The notes: generated by a model from the letters alone, not told the origin. A DNA stretch of 64,000 nt from Ashinkailepas kermadecensis (GCA_034440615.1 JAOTOM010003166.1:62001-126000), one strand, 5' to 3'. Positions 33,002 to 44,088 are shown, counted from the first letter of the stretch. Translations and numbers: made by a program.

Positions 33002-36000
33002 TTAAAAATATAATTGTGTCAAATCGGTGTGGCCCAGGCGAAGTCTGGCGAGTACCAGCTCGTTCAGACGGGTGTGCTGGTTGGAGGAGGGCCAGCTGGA
33101 GAGTGTGGGCTTGATGGTGTGTAGGTGTGTGGTGTTGTGTGACCAGCAGGCCTGAATATACTTTTTGAACAGATTATTTGTGAGGGATAAAAGATCTCCG
33201 GGGGGTACTGGGGCTCCGTTGTTATCGGGGAGGTCGATCGCCGCGCGGGCGAGACCATCAACCCGTTCATTTCCCGGGATGCCCCTATGTCCAGGGATCC
33301 AGAGCAGTGTGAGTGGAAGGTGTGCGTGGTTGGCATTGTAGAGGTGTCGGATGTCGTGGAGCGTGGGGTGTGTGGTGTTGTGTATTGAGGCGAGGGCGTC
33401 CACGGAGGATCGTGAGTCAGTGCATATTGTAGTAGGGGTAGTAATGCGTTGCGCAATGATGTGTTGTAGGCAAGTGAGTATGGCGACTAGTTCTGCTGTG
33501 TAAACCGAATGGTGAAGTGTTAATTTGGTTTGACCAGTGTCGGGCCCACCGCACCAGGCGGCTCCCGTACCATTGCTGGTACGTGAGCCGTCCGTGTAGA
33601 AGGTGTGTTGTGGGTGGGCCTCTTGATATTCAAAAAATCTAATTTGGACTTCGATGGGGGTGAGCAGGTTTTTGTTTTCCCGAAAGAGATACTCAAGTTT
33701 GGGGTGTTTCATGTGCCAAAACGGGATTAGAGGAGGCAATTTGTCGGGGATTACGTTGGGGAATTTGAGTGCGAATGTGAGGACATGGTCTAAATGTATG
33801 GCAATATTGTATTTGTTCCTATTATATGTACGTCGAACGGGAGGATTAGAGAGTGCGAGGGTGGCAGGGTGGTTGTGTTGTGTTGTGGTGCGAAAGTGGT
33901 ATCTGACTAGTTGAAGTATTCTGCGGTGTTGTAAGCTGGGGAGGTGGGCCTCAGCCCGGAGACTAGTGATGGGCGTGGTGCGGTGTGCTCCGGTGATGAG
34001 GCGAATTGCGTTATTCTGTATGCGTTCAAGTGTTGTGATGTGTGAAGGGGATATATTATCGAAGATAAACGCATTGTATTCCAGGATTGAGCGAATCAGA
34101 GTAATATACATTGTGTTGAGTGTGGCCCTGTCTGCACCCCAGTCGCGACCGGAGATGCAGCGCAGGAGATTTAGACGTTTTGCGCAACGTTGTTTTAGAT
34201 AAGCAATATGGGGGCCGAAACAAAGACTTTTGTCTAGTACGATGCCAAGATAGGTGAAGGTGGTTTGGTGAGGGATAATTTGGTCGCGGTAACGGAGTGG
34301 TGTAAGAGGTGGAATGTACGTGGTGAGCCGGGAGAAAAGCATTGTGACTGATTTGGTGGGGGAGATTTGCAGTCCCCAGAGGGAGCACCAGGAATCAATT
34401 TGATTCATGGCGCGCTGCATTATATGATTTGCATTGTCTGCCGATGGGTGCGTGCACCATATGGCCAAATCATCGGCGTAAATGGAGTATTTTAGACAGG
34501 GGGCTATGTGATGGAGGTCAGCGAGCGCATCGTTAATCATGATAAGAAAGAGTGTGGGGGATAGCACGCTGCCTTGTGGGACGCCTTGATCTAATTTTTT
34601 GGACCGAGAATGGATATTGCCGCAGCGGACGGTGAATGTTCTATTAGCGAGAAAGTTGGTGATAAATTTTGCCATTCTGCCTAGGATGCCAATACGATGT
34701 AATTTGATTCGGAGTGCCGAGCTGTGTACTTTATTGAATGCGGATTTTAAATCGAGAAAGAGTGCCACGGTTTCATGTTTTTTCATGAAACCGCGCTGAA
34801 TCGAGTCAACTAATAGAATAAGGTTGTCAGTGGTGCTGTGTCTGGGTCGAAAGCCGCTTTGAAAGGGTGTGAGAATTTCGTTGTTTTCAAGGTGAACTCT
34901 GATTCGTCCATTGACCATGCGCTCAAAAAGTTTAGAGGCACAACTAGTCGGAGAGATAGGTCGATAGCTAGAGGGAAGGTCGCGAGGTTTGCGGGGTTTA
35001 GCGATAGGAATGATAGTGCTAGTAGACCAGGAGAGGAGGAAGGTGCCGTCAGTCCAGAGTTGGTTTAGTGCCGAAAGGAGGTTGTCTTTTCCGGAGTCGG
35101 ATAAATTTTGGAAGAAGGGGTATGCCAATTGGTCAGGGCCCGCCGCGGTGTTTGTTACTTTGGATAGGGATAAATTTAGTTCATAGAGAGTAAAGGGGGC
35201 ATTATATGGTTCCGTGTTGTCCGAGGTAAAGTTGCAGGTGGCGAGAGTGGTTTGTAGGAAGTCGGTGGTTTGTTGCGAGTATTGCGTATTTGAGGAGATG
35301 TCTGCATAATAGGTGGCAAAGTGTTCCGCGACGTCCGAGGGTTCTGTGATGCTGCGTTGATTAATTGTCAGTTGTGGGAATCCGCGGTGTGGGGATCTGC
35401 CATTTGAGAAAGAGCGAATTTTGGTCCAAATCTGGCCGATGGGGGTAAAACGGTTGAATGAGCTTGAATAGAGTTGCCAGCTGCGTTTTTGGAGCTAAGG
35501 ATAATCTGCTGACAACGTTTTTTAGCCTCGCGGGCTTCTAACATGTTTTGGGTGGTGAGATTTTTGCGAAATTTTCGCTCAGCCCGCCGCCGCAGAGCGA
35601 CGGCGCGTTGACACTCGTCATTCCACCACGGCACGTGATGACAGCCGGGGGAGCGACGAGTGTGGGGGACATGATTTTCTGCCGCGAGTAATATGGTGTC
35701 CAGAAAAGCTGATATTGGGGGGTGTGAATGAGGAGGGAAGACGGTGTCAATTTCCTGGGAGAAAGATGGCCATTTCGCCTTGCGAACATTCCAGCGGGGG
35801 AGAAATGAATAATCTCTAGCCTGGGCTGAGCGTTCAAGCATAATATGAATAGGGAAGTGATCGCTAAAGAGGGGGTCGGGTTGTACATGCCAAGAAAAGA
35901 GGGGTGAGATGGAGGCCGAGGCCAAAGATAGGTCGATGGCAGATGGACGGAACGGGGCAATGTCGGTGTTGTGTGTAGGTGTTTGGTCATTTAAAAAGAC

Positions 36001-36504
36001 CATGTTGTGGGTGTTGAGGAGTGTTTCGATGTGGTGTCCGCGAGGTGATGTGGTGTGACAGCCCCATGCCTGGTGGTGGGCATTAAAATCTCCCAGCACC
36101 AGACAGGGGTGAGGGAGGAGACCGAATAGGTCGGTCACAGAAGATAAGGATAGTGTAGGAGAAGGTGGGAGATAGAGAGAGAGTATAGTAAGCTCTAGTT
36201 GTGCAATTTTGACAGAAACGGCAATAAAATTTAGGTTATTTACAATGGGGATCTGACGATGAAGGAGGGTGTCGGATATAAATAAGGCGACCCCGCCGCC
36301 GCGGGATGTAGAATTTCTATTGTCGGTGTAGAGGGAATAACCAAAGATATTAAAATTATATGGGTCATTGTCGCGCCATCGGGTCTCCTGAACGGCGGCA
36401 ATCAATGGTTTATTTCTGATGATATATTCCTTGAATTCTGCCCAATGGGATATGAGTGACCTCGTATTCCATTGGAGCAAGAATTCAGTGGTGGGTGTCT
36501 GCAT
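33002..36504 (-). CDS. LINE ORF2: AP endonuclease, reverse transcriptase, RNase H (one frameshift)
   Basis: About 1167 codons. Endonuclease motifs: QETRW, GDFNAHHQAWGC, SAIDLSLAS and SDHFPI, with the catalytic Glu, Asp/Asn and Asp-His present. Reverse transcriptase: YRPIS, LDLKSAFNKV, QGVPQGSVLSPTLF, YADDLAIW and FTYLGIVLD; the catalytic DD pair is intact. RNase H: YTDGS, TAELVAIL, TDSRSSVDAL and GNERVDGLAR, so the Asp-Glu-Asp-Asp set is complete. The first part is open from the ATG at 36504-36502 to a stop at 35368; the second runs from before 35128 to 33002. The frames join if one base is added in the T5 run at 35486-35490, so a single homopolymer difference, real or sequencing error, is the only break. 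Confidence 0.93.
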
Positions 36505-37794
36505 TAGTGATGTGTGGTGTGGTGATCACGCCCTCGCAGGCGTGTGTGTGGCGGGGACGGCAAGGTGGGATCGTCAGTTTCGTAGGAATCTGACGAACCA
36601 GGTGAGGTGGAGGCCTGCTCTGGATCCTCGGGTGGTTCAGGGCACGGGGACCGGGAGCGAGGGCGGGACTCCGGGGACTGAGAGGGGAGGTGACGGCACT
36701 GAGGGGGTGGGGTGGACGAAGCCCTTGCCTGCGCAGGCGGGGCGGCTCGGTGGCGAAGGGGGGTCGGGCGACAAAGGGGCCCGCGGCTGGGCGCGTGGCC
36801 TGAGGCGGGACGTCCTGTTGGTGGTGAGGGTTCCGGGTGTCAGAGGGTCCGGCGACAGGGGCAGGGGGGCCCGCTAAGGGGGCCAGGCGAGAGGCCAGGG
36901 GCAGGGGAGGAGAGCGTAGGCTGGGGTCGTGTGTCCAGCCCGAGAGGGGGCGAGAAGCCGCCTCAGCCGGGGTCGGCCACAGGGGGGCGAGCGGGCCGGG
37001 GCCCACACCATCGGCGGTGGGGGTACAGAGGCGACGCGGGCGGCAAGTCGGCGCTGCTGGCGGTCCTTGGCTTCGAGCCATGCCGGGCACCGGGGGGATG
37101 ACGCTGGGTGGGGGCCCGCGCAGGACGCACACCGAGTGGCCTCGGAGGAACACATGTCGGTGGGGTGCCCCTCGGCACATCTCCCGCAGACCGGCTCTCG
37201 GGCGCGGCAGGCCTTGCCCAAGTGGCCATACTTCTGGCAGTAGCCACAGCGAGACGGGGGCGGTGTCCATGGGCGGAGGGCGATGCGCAGGTAGCCGGCC
37301 ATTATGTAGGCGGGCGGAGTCTGGGTCCGGAATCCCAGCTTGAGCACCGGGCCGAGGCGGGGACTGCGGCCGAGGCGGGTGACCTCACAGACGCCCTGAT
37401 CCTGCAGCTCGGCTAGGAGCTCCTCTTCGGGCATCCCCGTCAGCTCAGGGGCATACGCCGTCATGTGAGCCATGTTCAGGCGATCCGCCGGTTCGATCTG
37501 GACTGGGCAGTCCATGAACCTCTCTAGGTTCATGAGCTGCCGGGCCTGGGAGGCCTCCCTGACACGGACAAGGAGGGCCCCGGAGCGCAGGACCTTGGCG
37601 GACACCACTCCGCCTGTCCATTGGTCCAGGTGACTGGCTATCGCGAAGGGGGAGGTGCGGGACCACGAGCCCTCCGTCCTGGTCACCAGGACGAAGGACT
37701 CCCCATCCGGAGGGTCGCGGGGAGGGGGCAGGCGGGCTCCAGGCCGGGGGCGGCGGCCTCCGTCCTCCGAGGGGGGCGGGGTGTCCCCAGGCAT
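36485..37794 (-). CDS. LINE ORF1 (gag-like) with CCHC zinc knuckles, probably frame-shifted
   Basis: Starts MPGDTPPPSEDGG at 37794 with a proline-rich N-terminus, then a folded segment (SFVLVTRTEG..VLRSGALLVRVR) and three knuckles: CGYCQKYGHLGKAC, CGRCAEGHPTDMC and CASCAGPHPASSPRC. The original frame stops at 36874. A second frame carries a long Pro-rich tail to 36485 and would overlap the ORF2 ATG by about 20 bases, so an indel somewhere between about 36900 and 37030 (G-rich) is likely and ORF1 probably ended at 36485. Known role of such proteins: binding the element RNA to form the ribonucleoprotein. Confidence 0.85.
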
Positions 37795-38464
37795 ACCGGG
37801 GCAGGGCGGGTGGGCTTACACTAAAGGGGAGTGGGTGAAGTGCACGTGTGGATAAGGGCACCCTGAAGTGGTGCAGGCAAGAAAGGCACCCTGAAGGGGT
37901 GCTACAAGGAAATGTGTGAAAAGACCTGTAGTGAAAAGGTGGAGAAAGACAGTGGTTTGGAGGGAGGGGAGTAGCCGGCAGAGGCGGGGGCAGTCACGGT
38001 CTGGTGACCGCTAGCCCGATCCTTTAAACCAGAAAGGTACCTCTGTCGGCTCTAATCTATTGGGTGGGGTGGGCAAAAACAGTCAAAGTCGACCGCCGAT
38101 ACACGTCGGTTTCCCGACGGCACTCGAGAGCGCCGCAGGGCCGAATGGAAGTGGAAGGGGAGCTGCGTCGGCTAATCCGACGAGCAACCAACTAGTGGCG
38201 TCGGCCGGCTAATCCGGCTGACAACCAGCTAGTGGTCCGGGGGCGGAGCTTCCCGTAGATGCCCTAATAAGGACACCTACGAGAGAGCTGGGATGGGCAA
38301 GGCCACGCGGCAATTGAATATTGTGGCAATATTCAATTGCGGCGGGCGGGAAGGGAAATGGAACTGGGGCGGCGGGCAACTTCTGCGCTTGATCACCTTT
38401 TCGATCGAGATCGAAGGGTCTTTTCAAGCTTCCTCGATCTCTCCATTCCCTTCTTCTGTGCTAC

Positions 38465-38700
38465 TGTAGCGGGCCGCAACAGCGGGTTCGGCGAGCTAAG
38501 AGTGATGGCCAAAGCAGTGCGCCACGTTTACAGTCATGGCCCAAACGCTGCGCCACATTTGCCGTCATGGCCCAAACGCCGCTCCACATTCGCCCCGTCG
38601 GGGCGGCACGCAACGCGTCATTACTCACCGCCCCCTCGCCGTAGCTAGCGGCGAGCTGACGCATGCGCAGGAGAAAACTAACACAGCTGTTGGGAAGTGT
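38465..38700 (+). other. GC-rich repeat block, possible LTR start
   Basis: Begins TGTAGCGGGCCGCAACAGCG, whose first 11 bases are the inverse of the LTR-like end at 13583 and 18344. Contains three spaced CATGGCCCAAACGC/GTGATGGCCAAAGC units (38505-38580). A GCATGCGCAG stretch at 38660 also echoes the 35-bp shared sequence. Interrupted by the LINE at its left edge. Confidence 0.35.
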
Positions 38701-38819
38701 GACGCCGACGCGGCCGCAATACTAACGCGTTTGTATGTGACACTATATAGTCTACCGCCTTTCCCTGTATCATCCCGAAGGAAGGTGCTGAATTCACTGC
38801 TAGGTACACCCTATGCAAA

Positions 38820-40771
38820 GTTATAAAGCGTTTAGACTTAATAAGAGACCCAAGGGCCCATCCAGTTAAGTCTGTAAATGCAAGATAATATAAGCCTGGT
38901 AAAAAGACCCTCCCCAACCATCGCACATCCTGAAGAACCAGTCCTGTAATATCCCACACACCTATCAATGCCTATCTACCCTAGCCTTCCAGCCCTATTC
39001 CCCTGATCTCTCTTAACACATGTGGATTGAATGCCTTATCAATAATTTCCAAACTGCATCCATGCCTGCTTAAAGGGGTCTGTGCCGTGCACACTTACTT
39101 AACATACATCTCACTCCATCCATCACAAATTAGAACTCAAAAACAAGATTTTCCTGTCTAAAAAATTGATCCACCCTACTTTTAAATACATTCAATGAGG
39201 AACTCTCCACAACATCAGCAGGCAGCCCATTCCACTGATCAACAACCTTTTGACTGAAGACCTGTTGTCGCTTAACTGTCCTACACCTCAACTTGTCTAA
39301 CATGAATTGATGACACCTATGTGATGCTCTAAACTGAAGAGCGCCATTTAAATTGACCTGATCTAGTCCTTTAACAATTTTGTACATTTCAATCATGTCC
39401 CCCCTTAATCTCCTATGCTTGAGTGAGTACATATCTAATGCCACAAGCCTTTCTCCATATTCTACGTTACCTATTCCACTGATGAGTCTAGTTGCTTTGC
39501 GCTGCACTCTCTCTAACTTGTCTATCTTTTTGTAGGTAGGGGTTCCAAGCTTGTACAGAATATTGCAAGTGGGGTCGCACGTATGCTAAGTACAGTTTTT
39601 TCATGACTTCCTTGCTCTTATTCATCACACTTCTATTAATGAGTCCCAGCATTCTGAGTGCCCTGTTCCTAGCTGAGCTACATTGCTTTTCTGCTTTAAG
39701 GTCTTTTGAAGCCAACACACCTAAGTCCCTTTCCTCTTCAATAACATCCAGTTCCCTCCCTCCCATTGTATATCTGAAAGTCTGACCTCCAGACCCCAGA
39801 TGCATAACCTTACACTTGTCATAGTTGAAAGACATCTGCCATTGATCAGCCCACTTTTTTAGGTCCTCCAAGTCTAGTTGAATATTTATAGATTGATCAC
39901 AACTGTTTGCCACCCCTACCAGCTTGATGTCATCCACACATTTGAACACTCTATTCCTCAGCCCTACCTCAATGTTATTCACAAAGGTGATAAAGAGAAT
40001 TGGCCCTAGAACAGAGCCCTGTGGTACTCCACTCAGAACATACTTCCAATCAGATTTACATCCATTTAACATTACCCTTTGTTTTCTTCCCCTCAACCAT
40101 GCTTCAATCCAACCTATAACTTTTCCAACAATCCCATGTTGCTGTAGTTGATGAATTAGCCTCCCATGTGGAACTTTATCAAAAGCTTTGCTAAAGTCCT
40201 AGTACACAACATCTATCCTACTTTGATTGTCTACTTCTTTTGTAACATACTCCATGAACTCCAAAAGGTTAGTTAAACAAGACCTTCGAGATCGAAATCA
40301 ATGTTGAGTATCCCTTAAAAGATTGTGCCTATCAAGATGAATCTGAACATTCTGTTTAACCAGATTTTCTAGTACCTTGCAAACTATTGAGGTCAAACTG
40401 ACTGGCCTGTAGTTCCCTACACACTTCATACTTCCCTTTTTGAAAATTGGTACTACATTTGCATTTCTCCAATCTTCAGGCATTTCAGAATATTCCATAG
40501 ACCGCCTGAAAATTATATCTAGGGGAACTGCTAAAGCTTTAGCACACTCTACTAAAACCCTAGCATATATATCATCTGGTCCAGAAGCTTTATTAGGTTT
40601 TATATTCTGCAACAGCTTTTCTACAGCTTCTGTAGTTATTGTAAGATACTCCAGCCTATCACCTGTCATGGCATACGATTCAGTTGTTTCTATTCTACCA
40701 GAATTCTCTTTAGTAAAGACTGATGAGAATTGCTTGCTTAGAGATTCCACAATATCACAATCTTCAACCAC
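38820..40771 (-). pseudogene. Degraded CR1/Jockey-like LINE reverse transcriptase
   Basis: The minus-strand protein begins upstream of MVEDCDIVESLSKQFSSVF. It shows LLQNIKPNKASGPDDI, NYRPVSLTSIVCKVLE, DFSKAFDKVPHG, SGVPQGSVLGPILF, VDDIKLVG and LGVLASKDLK, then the RT-thumb/C-terminal segment RKATRLISGIGNVEYGERL, ending LVFEF-stop at 39130-39132. Two in-frame stops (TGA near 40300, TAG near 40200 just before DFSKAF) and one frameshift near 39540 disable it. The usual F/Y-ADD box is CVDD. The 3' UTR extends to about 38820; the endonuclease part is missing. Related fragments: 19057-19240 and 31926-32119. Confidence 0.88.
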
Positions 40772-40782
40772 AAATTGTCAGC

Positions 40783-40960
40783 TAAATTCACCATCCCATC
40801 GCGGAAGGTGCCCCTCCTTCTCCCCGTGAACTACCAAAGCGCTCGACATCCTGTGATATTTAAGATCGGCCCTGTGTTCCTGGACACGTTGTTGAAGAGT
40901 CTCACGAATATAAGCCTTTCCACACCCACTGCATGGGATCCTGTATACCACAGAGCTTAG
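40783..40960 (-). pseudogene. Penelope-like element GIY-YIG endonuclease end
   Basis: The minus strand reads SSVVYRIPCSGCGKAYIRET, LQQRVQEHRADLKYHRMSSA and ALVVHGEKEGHLPRWDGEFS, then stop. VYxIPCxxCxxxYIGET..L..R..EH is the signature of the GIY-YIG nuclease at the C-terminus of Penelope-like retroelements. Here the Gly of YIG is Arg, so activity is doubtful. The reverse-transcriptase part is absent; the LINE fragment abuts on the left and peroxidase intron sequence on the right. Confidence 0.8.
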
Positions 40961-41055
40961 TAGCCAGGGGACCGATATCCAAACCTAGTGAGAGCAGACG
41001 TCGTTCCGGCAGAGAGCAGACGAACTGCTGTTGGCGCCGGAGTCAGTTTGTCTAA

Positions 41056-41140
41056 TGCTGGTCCCTTTTCGACTGGTGCTGCCACCTTTTTTACTGGTGC
41101 TGCCACCTTTTTGACTGGTGCTGCCATCTGCTGCGTGCAG
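41056..41140 (+). repeat. 21-bp minisatellite ending in peroxidase exon 1 acceptor
   Basis: Three or more units of GACTGGTGCTGCCACCTTTTT run directly into CTGCTGCGTGCAG, the acceptor at 41140. The repeat itself forms the polypyrimidine context. Confidence 0.85.
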
Positions 41141-41311
41141 CGCGGGACGGCTCCGCCATCCGCTGCTGCGGCGCCGAGATCGAGCGCGACCCCAGCCTGC
41201 TGCACCCCGAGTGCATGCCGCTGCTGGTCAGCACCGACGACCCCGTGTTCGCCGTCAACGTCAGCTGTCTGGACTTCGTGCGGTCGGCGCCGGCGTCGCT
41301 CTGCTCGTACG
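41141..41311 (+). CDS. Peroxidase exon 1
   Basis: Acceptor GTGCAG ends at 41140, donor GTCAGT at 41312. After two bases the frame gives RDGSAIRCCGAEIERD, HPECMPLLVSTDDPVF and CLDFVRSAPASLCSY. This is the family block IxCC...HPECxPI...DP.F....CMxFVRS....C. It ends one base into a Gly codon. No lesion. Confidence 0.88.
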
Positions 41312-41329
41312 GTCAGTCGGCTGTGGCGC

Positions 41330-41517
41330 CCGTTTGTTAGTTTGTTCATTGGGTGATTCACGACTCACTTTATGCACATTCACGGCTAATGGCGACGCCC
41401 GCACTTTCGCCGGTGGGCCGCGGGATTTGGAAATGTCCCGAGTGGTGCGAGTGTTGAACCCAGGACCTTTGGTGTCCAGAGCTCAACACCTTAACCACTC
41501 GGCCATCCCCGCCCCCC
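41330..41517 (-). mobile_element. tRNA-derived SINE (Leu/Ser-type head), minus strand
   Basis: The minus strand from 41513 reads GGCGGGGATGGCCGAGTGGT then TAAGGTGTTGAG, a near-perfect class II tRNA 5' half with box A TGGCCGAGTGG, and box B CCTGGGTTCAACACTCG. Flanks GCTGTGGCGC (41320-41329) and GCTGTGGTGC (41518-41527) look like a 10-bp target duplication with one change. Inserted in peroxidase intron 1. Confidence 0.75.
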
Positions 41518-41639
41518 GCTGTGGTGCTCGCGGAGCCCCAGCAGCCCACCGGCCAACAGTTACTACAGTTCGTCACGCTCTCGACCTGAGGAGTCGCCGC
41601 TTCGAGACGTGGCGCGTGCCTGACCTGTGCTAACGTCGG

Positions 41640-41850
41640 GTTGCGATAGCGGGTTATGACTGAGTGGTTTGCGGTAAAAGATTCGACATGCGGTTACAGG
41701 CATGTAATACGGTTGGGCGTGATCGCAGGGTCGCGGGTTCAAACCCCACTACCGGCCTGAGTGCCGAGTTCACCCGCGACCAATGGGCGCGAGAGGTTGG
41801 CGATGCCGCGTGACTTAGGAGGCGAATGCGCTGTAAAAGAGCCCAAAGTT
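41640..41850 (+). mobile_element. tRNA-derived SINE, plus strand
   Basis: The head has GACTGAGTGGTTTGCGG (box A-like) and CGCGGGTTCAAACCCC (box B). The body CACCCGCGACCAATGGGCGC plus GAGAGGTTGGCGATGCCGCG matches the body of the SINE at 1248 (CGCCCGCGACCAATCGGCG..GATTGGCGACGC), although the heads differ. Ends are approximate. Confidence 0.65.
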
Positions 41851-42465
41851 TTTGTTGCCAATGGACGACGGAAATTCTTGGCCCCTCCTTGCCTGAAGCG
41901 AGCGCTAATATCTCTCAAATCACATGAAGGTTTTGGCATCCCTATCCAAATGCTGGTACATCTTTCAACAGGATTTAGCACTCTGAGCTTTGAACTAAGC
42001 TCAACATGTCTGAACGTTCCCTGTGCTTTCCGGTCCGGAAATACTCCAGAGCGATCCATGCAAATTCGGGTTTATAACACACATGTAAACTGGTACGGCA
42101 CTTCAGTAGCGACTGAACGAAGCTTTGCCGGACCATTGACGGCACGCTAAAATCGCGGTGAAAGTTCACCTACTGGACTGCAATTTTGTGATCGAGTGAT
42201 ACATTGAGTAGATTCAGCCTGGGAGAATATCTTCCGTCCACCCGGATCCATCAGCACCAGGTGATCTCAATATATCGGACTACATGCGCCCCAAAACACA
42301 AAGAATCGACCGATGAACGCCAGGCCATTAAATCATGTTTATTTGTCATGCACATGCTACTAGTATACCATCACATGAGATGTTCACCTATCATGTAATA
42401 TGATGTGACAGGAAAATATCAATCTTGCTTTCGGTCGCTTGTACCTCCCCTTCGTGTGTCGCTAG

Positions 42466-42584
42466 GTCCACGTTAGCAGATGAACCAGATCACGTCCTTC
42501 ATCGACGGCTCCAACATCTACGGGTCCAGCGACGAGCAGCTCAGCTCGCTCCGTAGCCACACCGCCGGCAGACTGGCCGTCCAG
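42466..42584 (+). CDS. Peroxidase exon 2 with premature stop
   Basis: Acceptor CGCTAG ends at 42465. The carried base plus GT makes Gly, then Pro-Arg, then TAG at 42474-42476, then QMNQITSFIDGSNIYGSSDE to LAVQ before donor GTAACC at 42585. The family consensus here is PREQMNQ, so TAG replaces the Glu codon: a one-base change. Phases on both sides are correct, which argues that the acceptor is right. An alternative acceptor at 42477 would skip the stop but breaks phase. Confidence 0.85.
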
Positions 42585-42712
42585 GTAACCACACAGCCGA
42601 CAGACTGGCCGTCCAGGTAACCACACCGCCGGCAGACTGGCCGTGTGGGTAACCACACCTCCGTCAAACTTGCCGTCCAGGTAACCACACTGTCGGCGGA
42701 CCGGCCATCCAG
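42553..42712 (+). repeat. 32-bp repeat duplicating the exon 2 end and its splice donor
   Basis: The exon end GGCAGACTGGCCGTCCAG and its donor GTAACCACAC recur at 32-bp spacing: GT at 42585, 42617, 42649 and 42681, with a fifth decayed copy (CCATCCAGGGAAC). Copies two and four retain CCAGGTAACC exactly, so usable duplicate donors exist. Confidence 0.9.
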
Positions 42713-43876
42713 GGAACAGTGCAACCGGCAGCATCTTCTGCAACATGGGGAGTCATATCCTCCAGGAGAACCGTGTCTTCGTATGTGTGCCAGTTGAACT
42801 GCAGGTCGTATGGGACTCAGTGGTTCGACGGCTTCTTGCATGACCTGGGGAACCGTAAGCTCGTTATCTAACCCAGTGAGAACAGCGGCATCTTCTGCAG
42901 CATATAGCGAACCGCAGCCTTTCCCAGCTCACGGGGAACCACAGCTTCTGTGACTGAGGGAGCGCAGTTTTTTTTGTGAGCCAGGGCAGCGGCAGATTCG
43001 CAAGTAAACCAGTTGAACAACATATTTTTAGAAGACCCAGATAAACTGCAGCTTCGGCTACAACGGTCGAAAATTGCAGTTTCTTATGGAGCCTAGAAGA
43101 GACGTACGCTTGCATGTGGTCAGAACTCTGCAGTGCAGCTGTTTTTATCTTGGTGATTCAGAACTACCATGGCTGTTGATGTGACCTGGAGAACCTAGAT
43201 GAGTGTATGGTGTGACCAGCGTTCTCTGAACCGACATAAAGAAGGAGCTTTCTTGTGTAGCACAGGAAGAGCCAAAGCCTCTTGAGTGTAAGTACACCAA
43301 AACATGCACTGCACGTGGGTTAATCAAAATGTGTGTTTTGGGCCGGGAAATGATGCTAAATTATGTCATGCACTTAGCGATCAGTGAATAGAATCTTTGT
43401 TGAAAAATGGAATTATTTTCGCCCCAGATGTGTCCCACTTGGGTTTGCTGGTTGCATGTACACATCTCAAAATTGTACACCTTGCGACCTTCGGGTACAC
43501 TTTCACGCACGTCGGAAGACAACACCAATCCCTTCAGAGAAAGGAAAAGATAGGCTGCTCTCTGCAGTTAGTAGTTGCATAAACTAACAGTGTGGCAAAA
43601 TAGTGTGGATCAAAGGCCGATGATTGGCTATCAAATTTCAGAGAGCATGTCAGTTTATAATCCATTCATGCATGATACATGGTTTTCATTATTCAGGGAC
43701 AAGCGAGGCAAAAGATATTATCACAACTGTGGGTAATTCGTTTTTGCTCAGATATCCATGCAATTCATGCTTGGCAAGGACGCATGCGTCATCTTCCAAG
43801 TTGAATACTGACCTGCGATCGATATTGCTATCGTCTTGTCGATGTCACGCATCCAACCAAGAACGTGTAGCTGAGA
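42713..43876. other. Intron 2 interior, no gene seen
   Basis: 42713-43300 has loosely repeated GGGAACCRCAGCTTCTG-like units of about 60 bp (GAACCGTAAG, GAACCGCAGC, GAACCACAGC, GAACTCTGCA), probably an old minisatellite. 43300-43876 is unique DNA without recognisable domains. Confidence 0.4.
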
Positions 43877-44088
43877 GACAATCGCTCCCATTGGCCGACG
43901 ACGAGGTGCTCTCTGCTGATTGGTCGCCGCCTGCCTTTGGTGGCCGAGTGACAATCGCTCCGATTTTCCGTCGGCGGGGTGCTCTCTGCTGATTGGTCGC
44001 CGCCTGTCTTTGGTGGCCGAGTGACAATCGCTCCCATTGGCTGTCGGCGGGCTGCTATCCGCTGATTTGTCGCCGCCCGCTTCTGCAG
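43877..44088 (+). repeat. About 73-bp repeat ending in the exon 3 acceptor
   Basis: Three copies of GACAATCGCTCCCATTGGC..CTCTCTGCTGATTGGTCGCC plus GCCTGYCTTTGGTGGCC. The last copy ends ATTTGTCGCCGCCCGCTTCT plus GCAG, the acceptor of exon 3. Near-identical copies one and two point to recent expansion. Units contain CCAAT/ATTGG boxes. Confidence 0.85.

Larger units (their letters stand above)
32132..38456 (-). mobile_element. Nearly full-length I/Jockey-group LINE with 12-bp target duplication
   Basis: Target duplication TGTGCTACTGTA at 32120-32131 and 38457-38468 brackets the element. Reading on the minus strand it has a 5' UTR (38456-37795), ORF1 gag, ORF2 with AP endonuclease, reverse transcriptase and RNase H, a 3' UTR (33001-32149) with a 12-bp perfect hairpin, and a poly(A) tail (T run at 32132-32148). 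Perfect target duplications, all visible catalytic residues present and only one or two frame breaks indicate a recent insertion. The RNase H domain points to the I/R1/LOA side of the Jockey-I group. Confidence 0.93.

Noticed and set aside
36485..37343. Plus-strand Gly/Arg-rich frames opposite LINE ORF1
   Set aside because: They are shadows of the GC-rich ORF1 on the minus strand; zinc-knuckle motifs and target duplications fix the coding strand.
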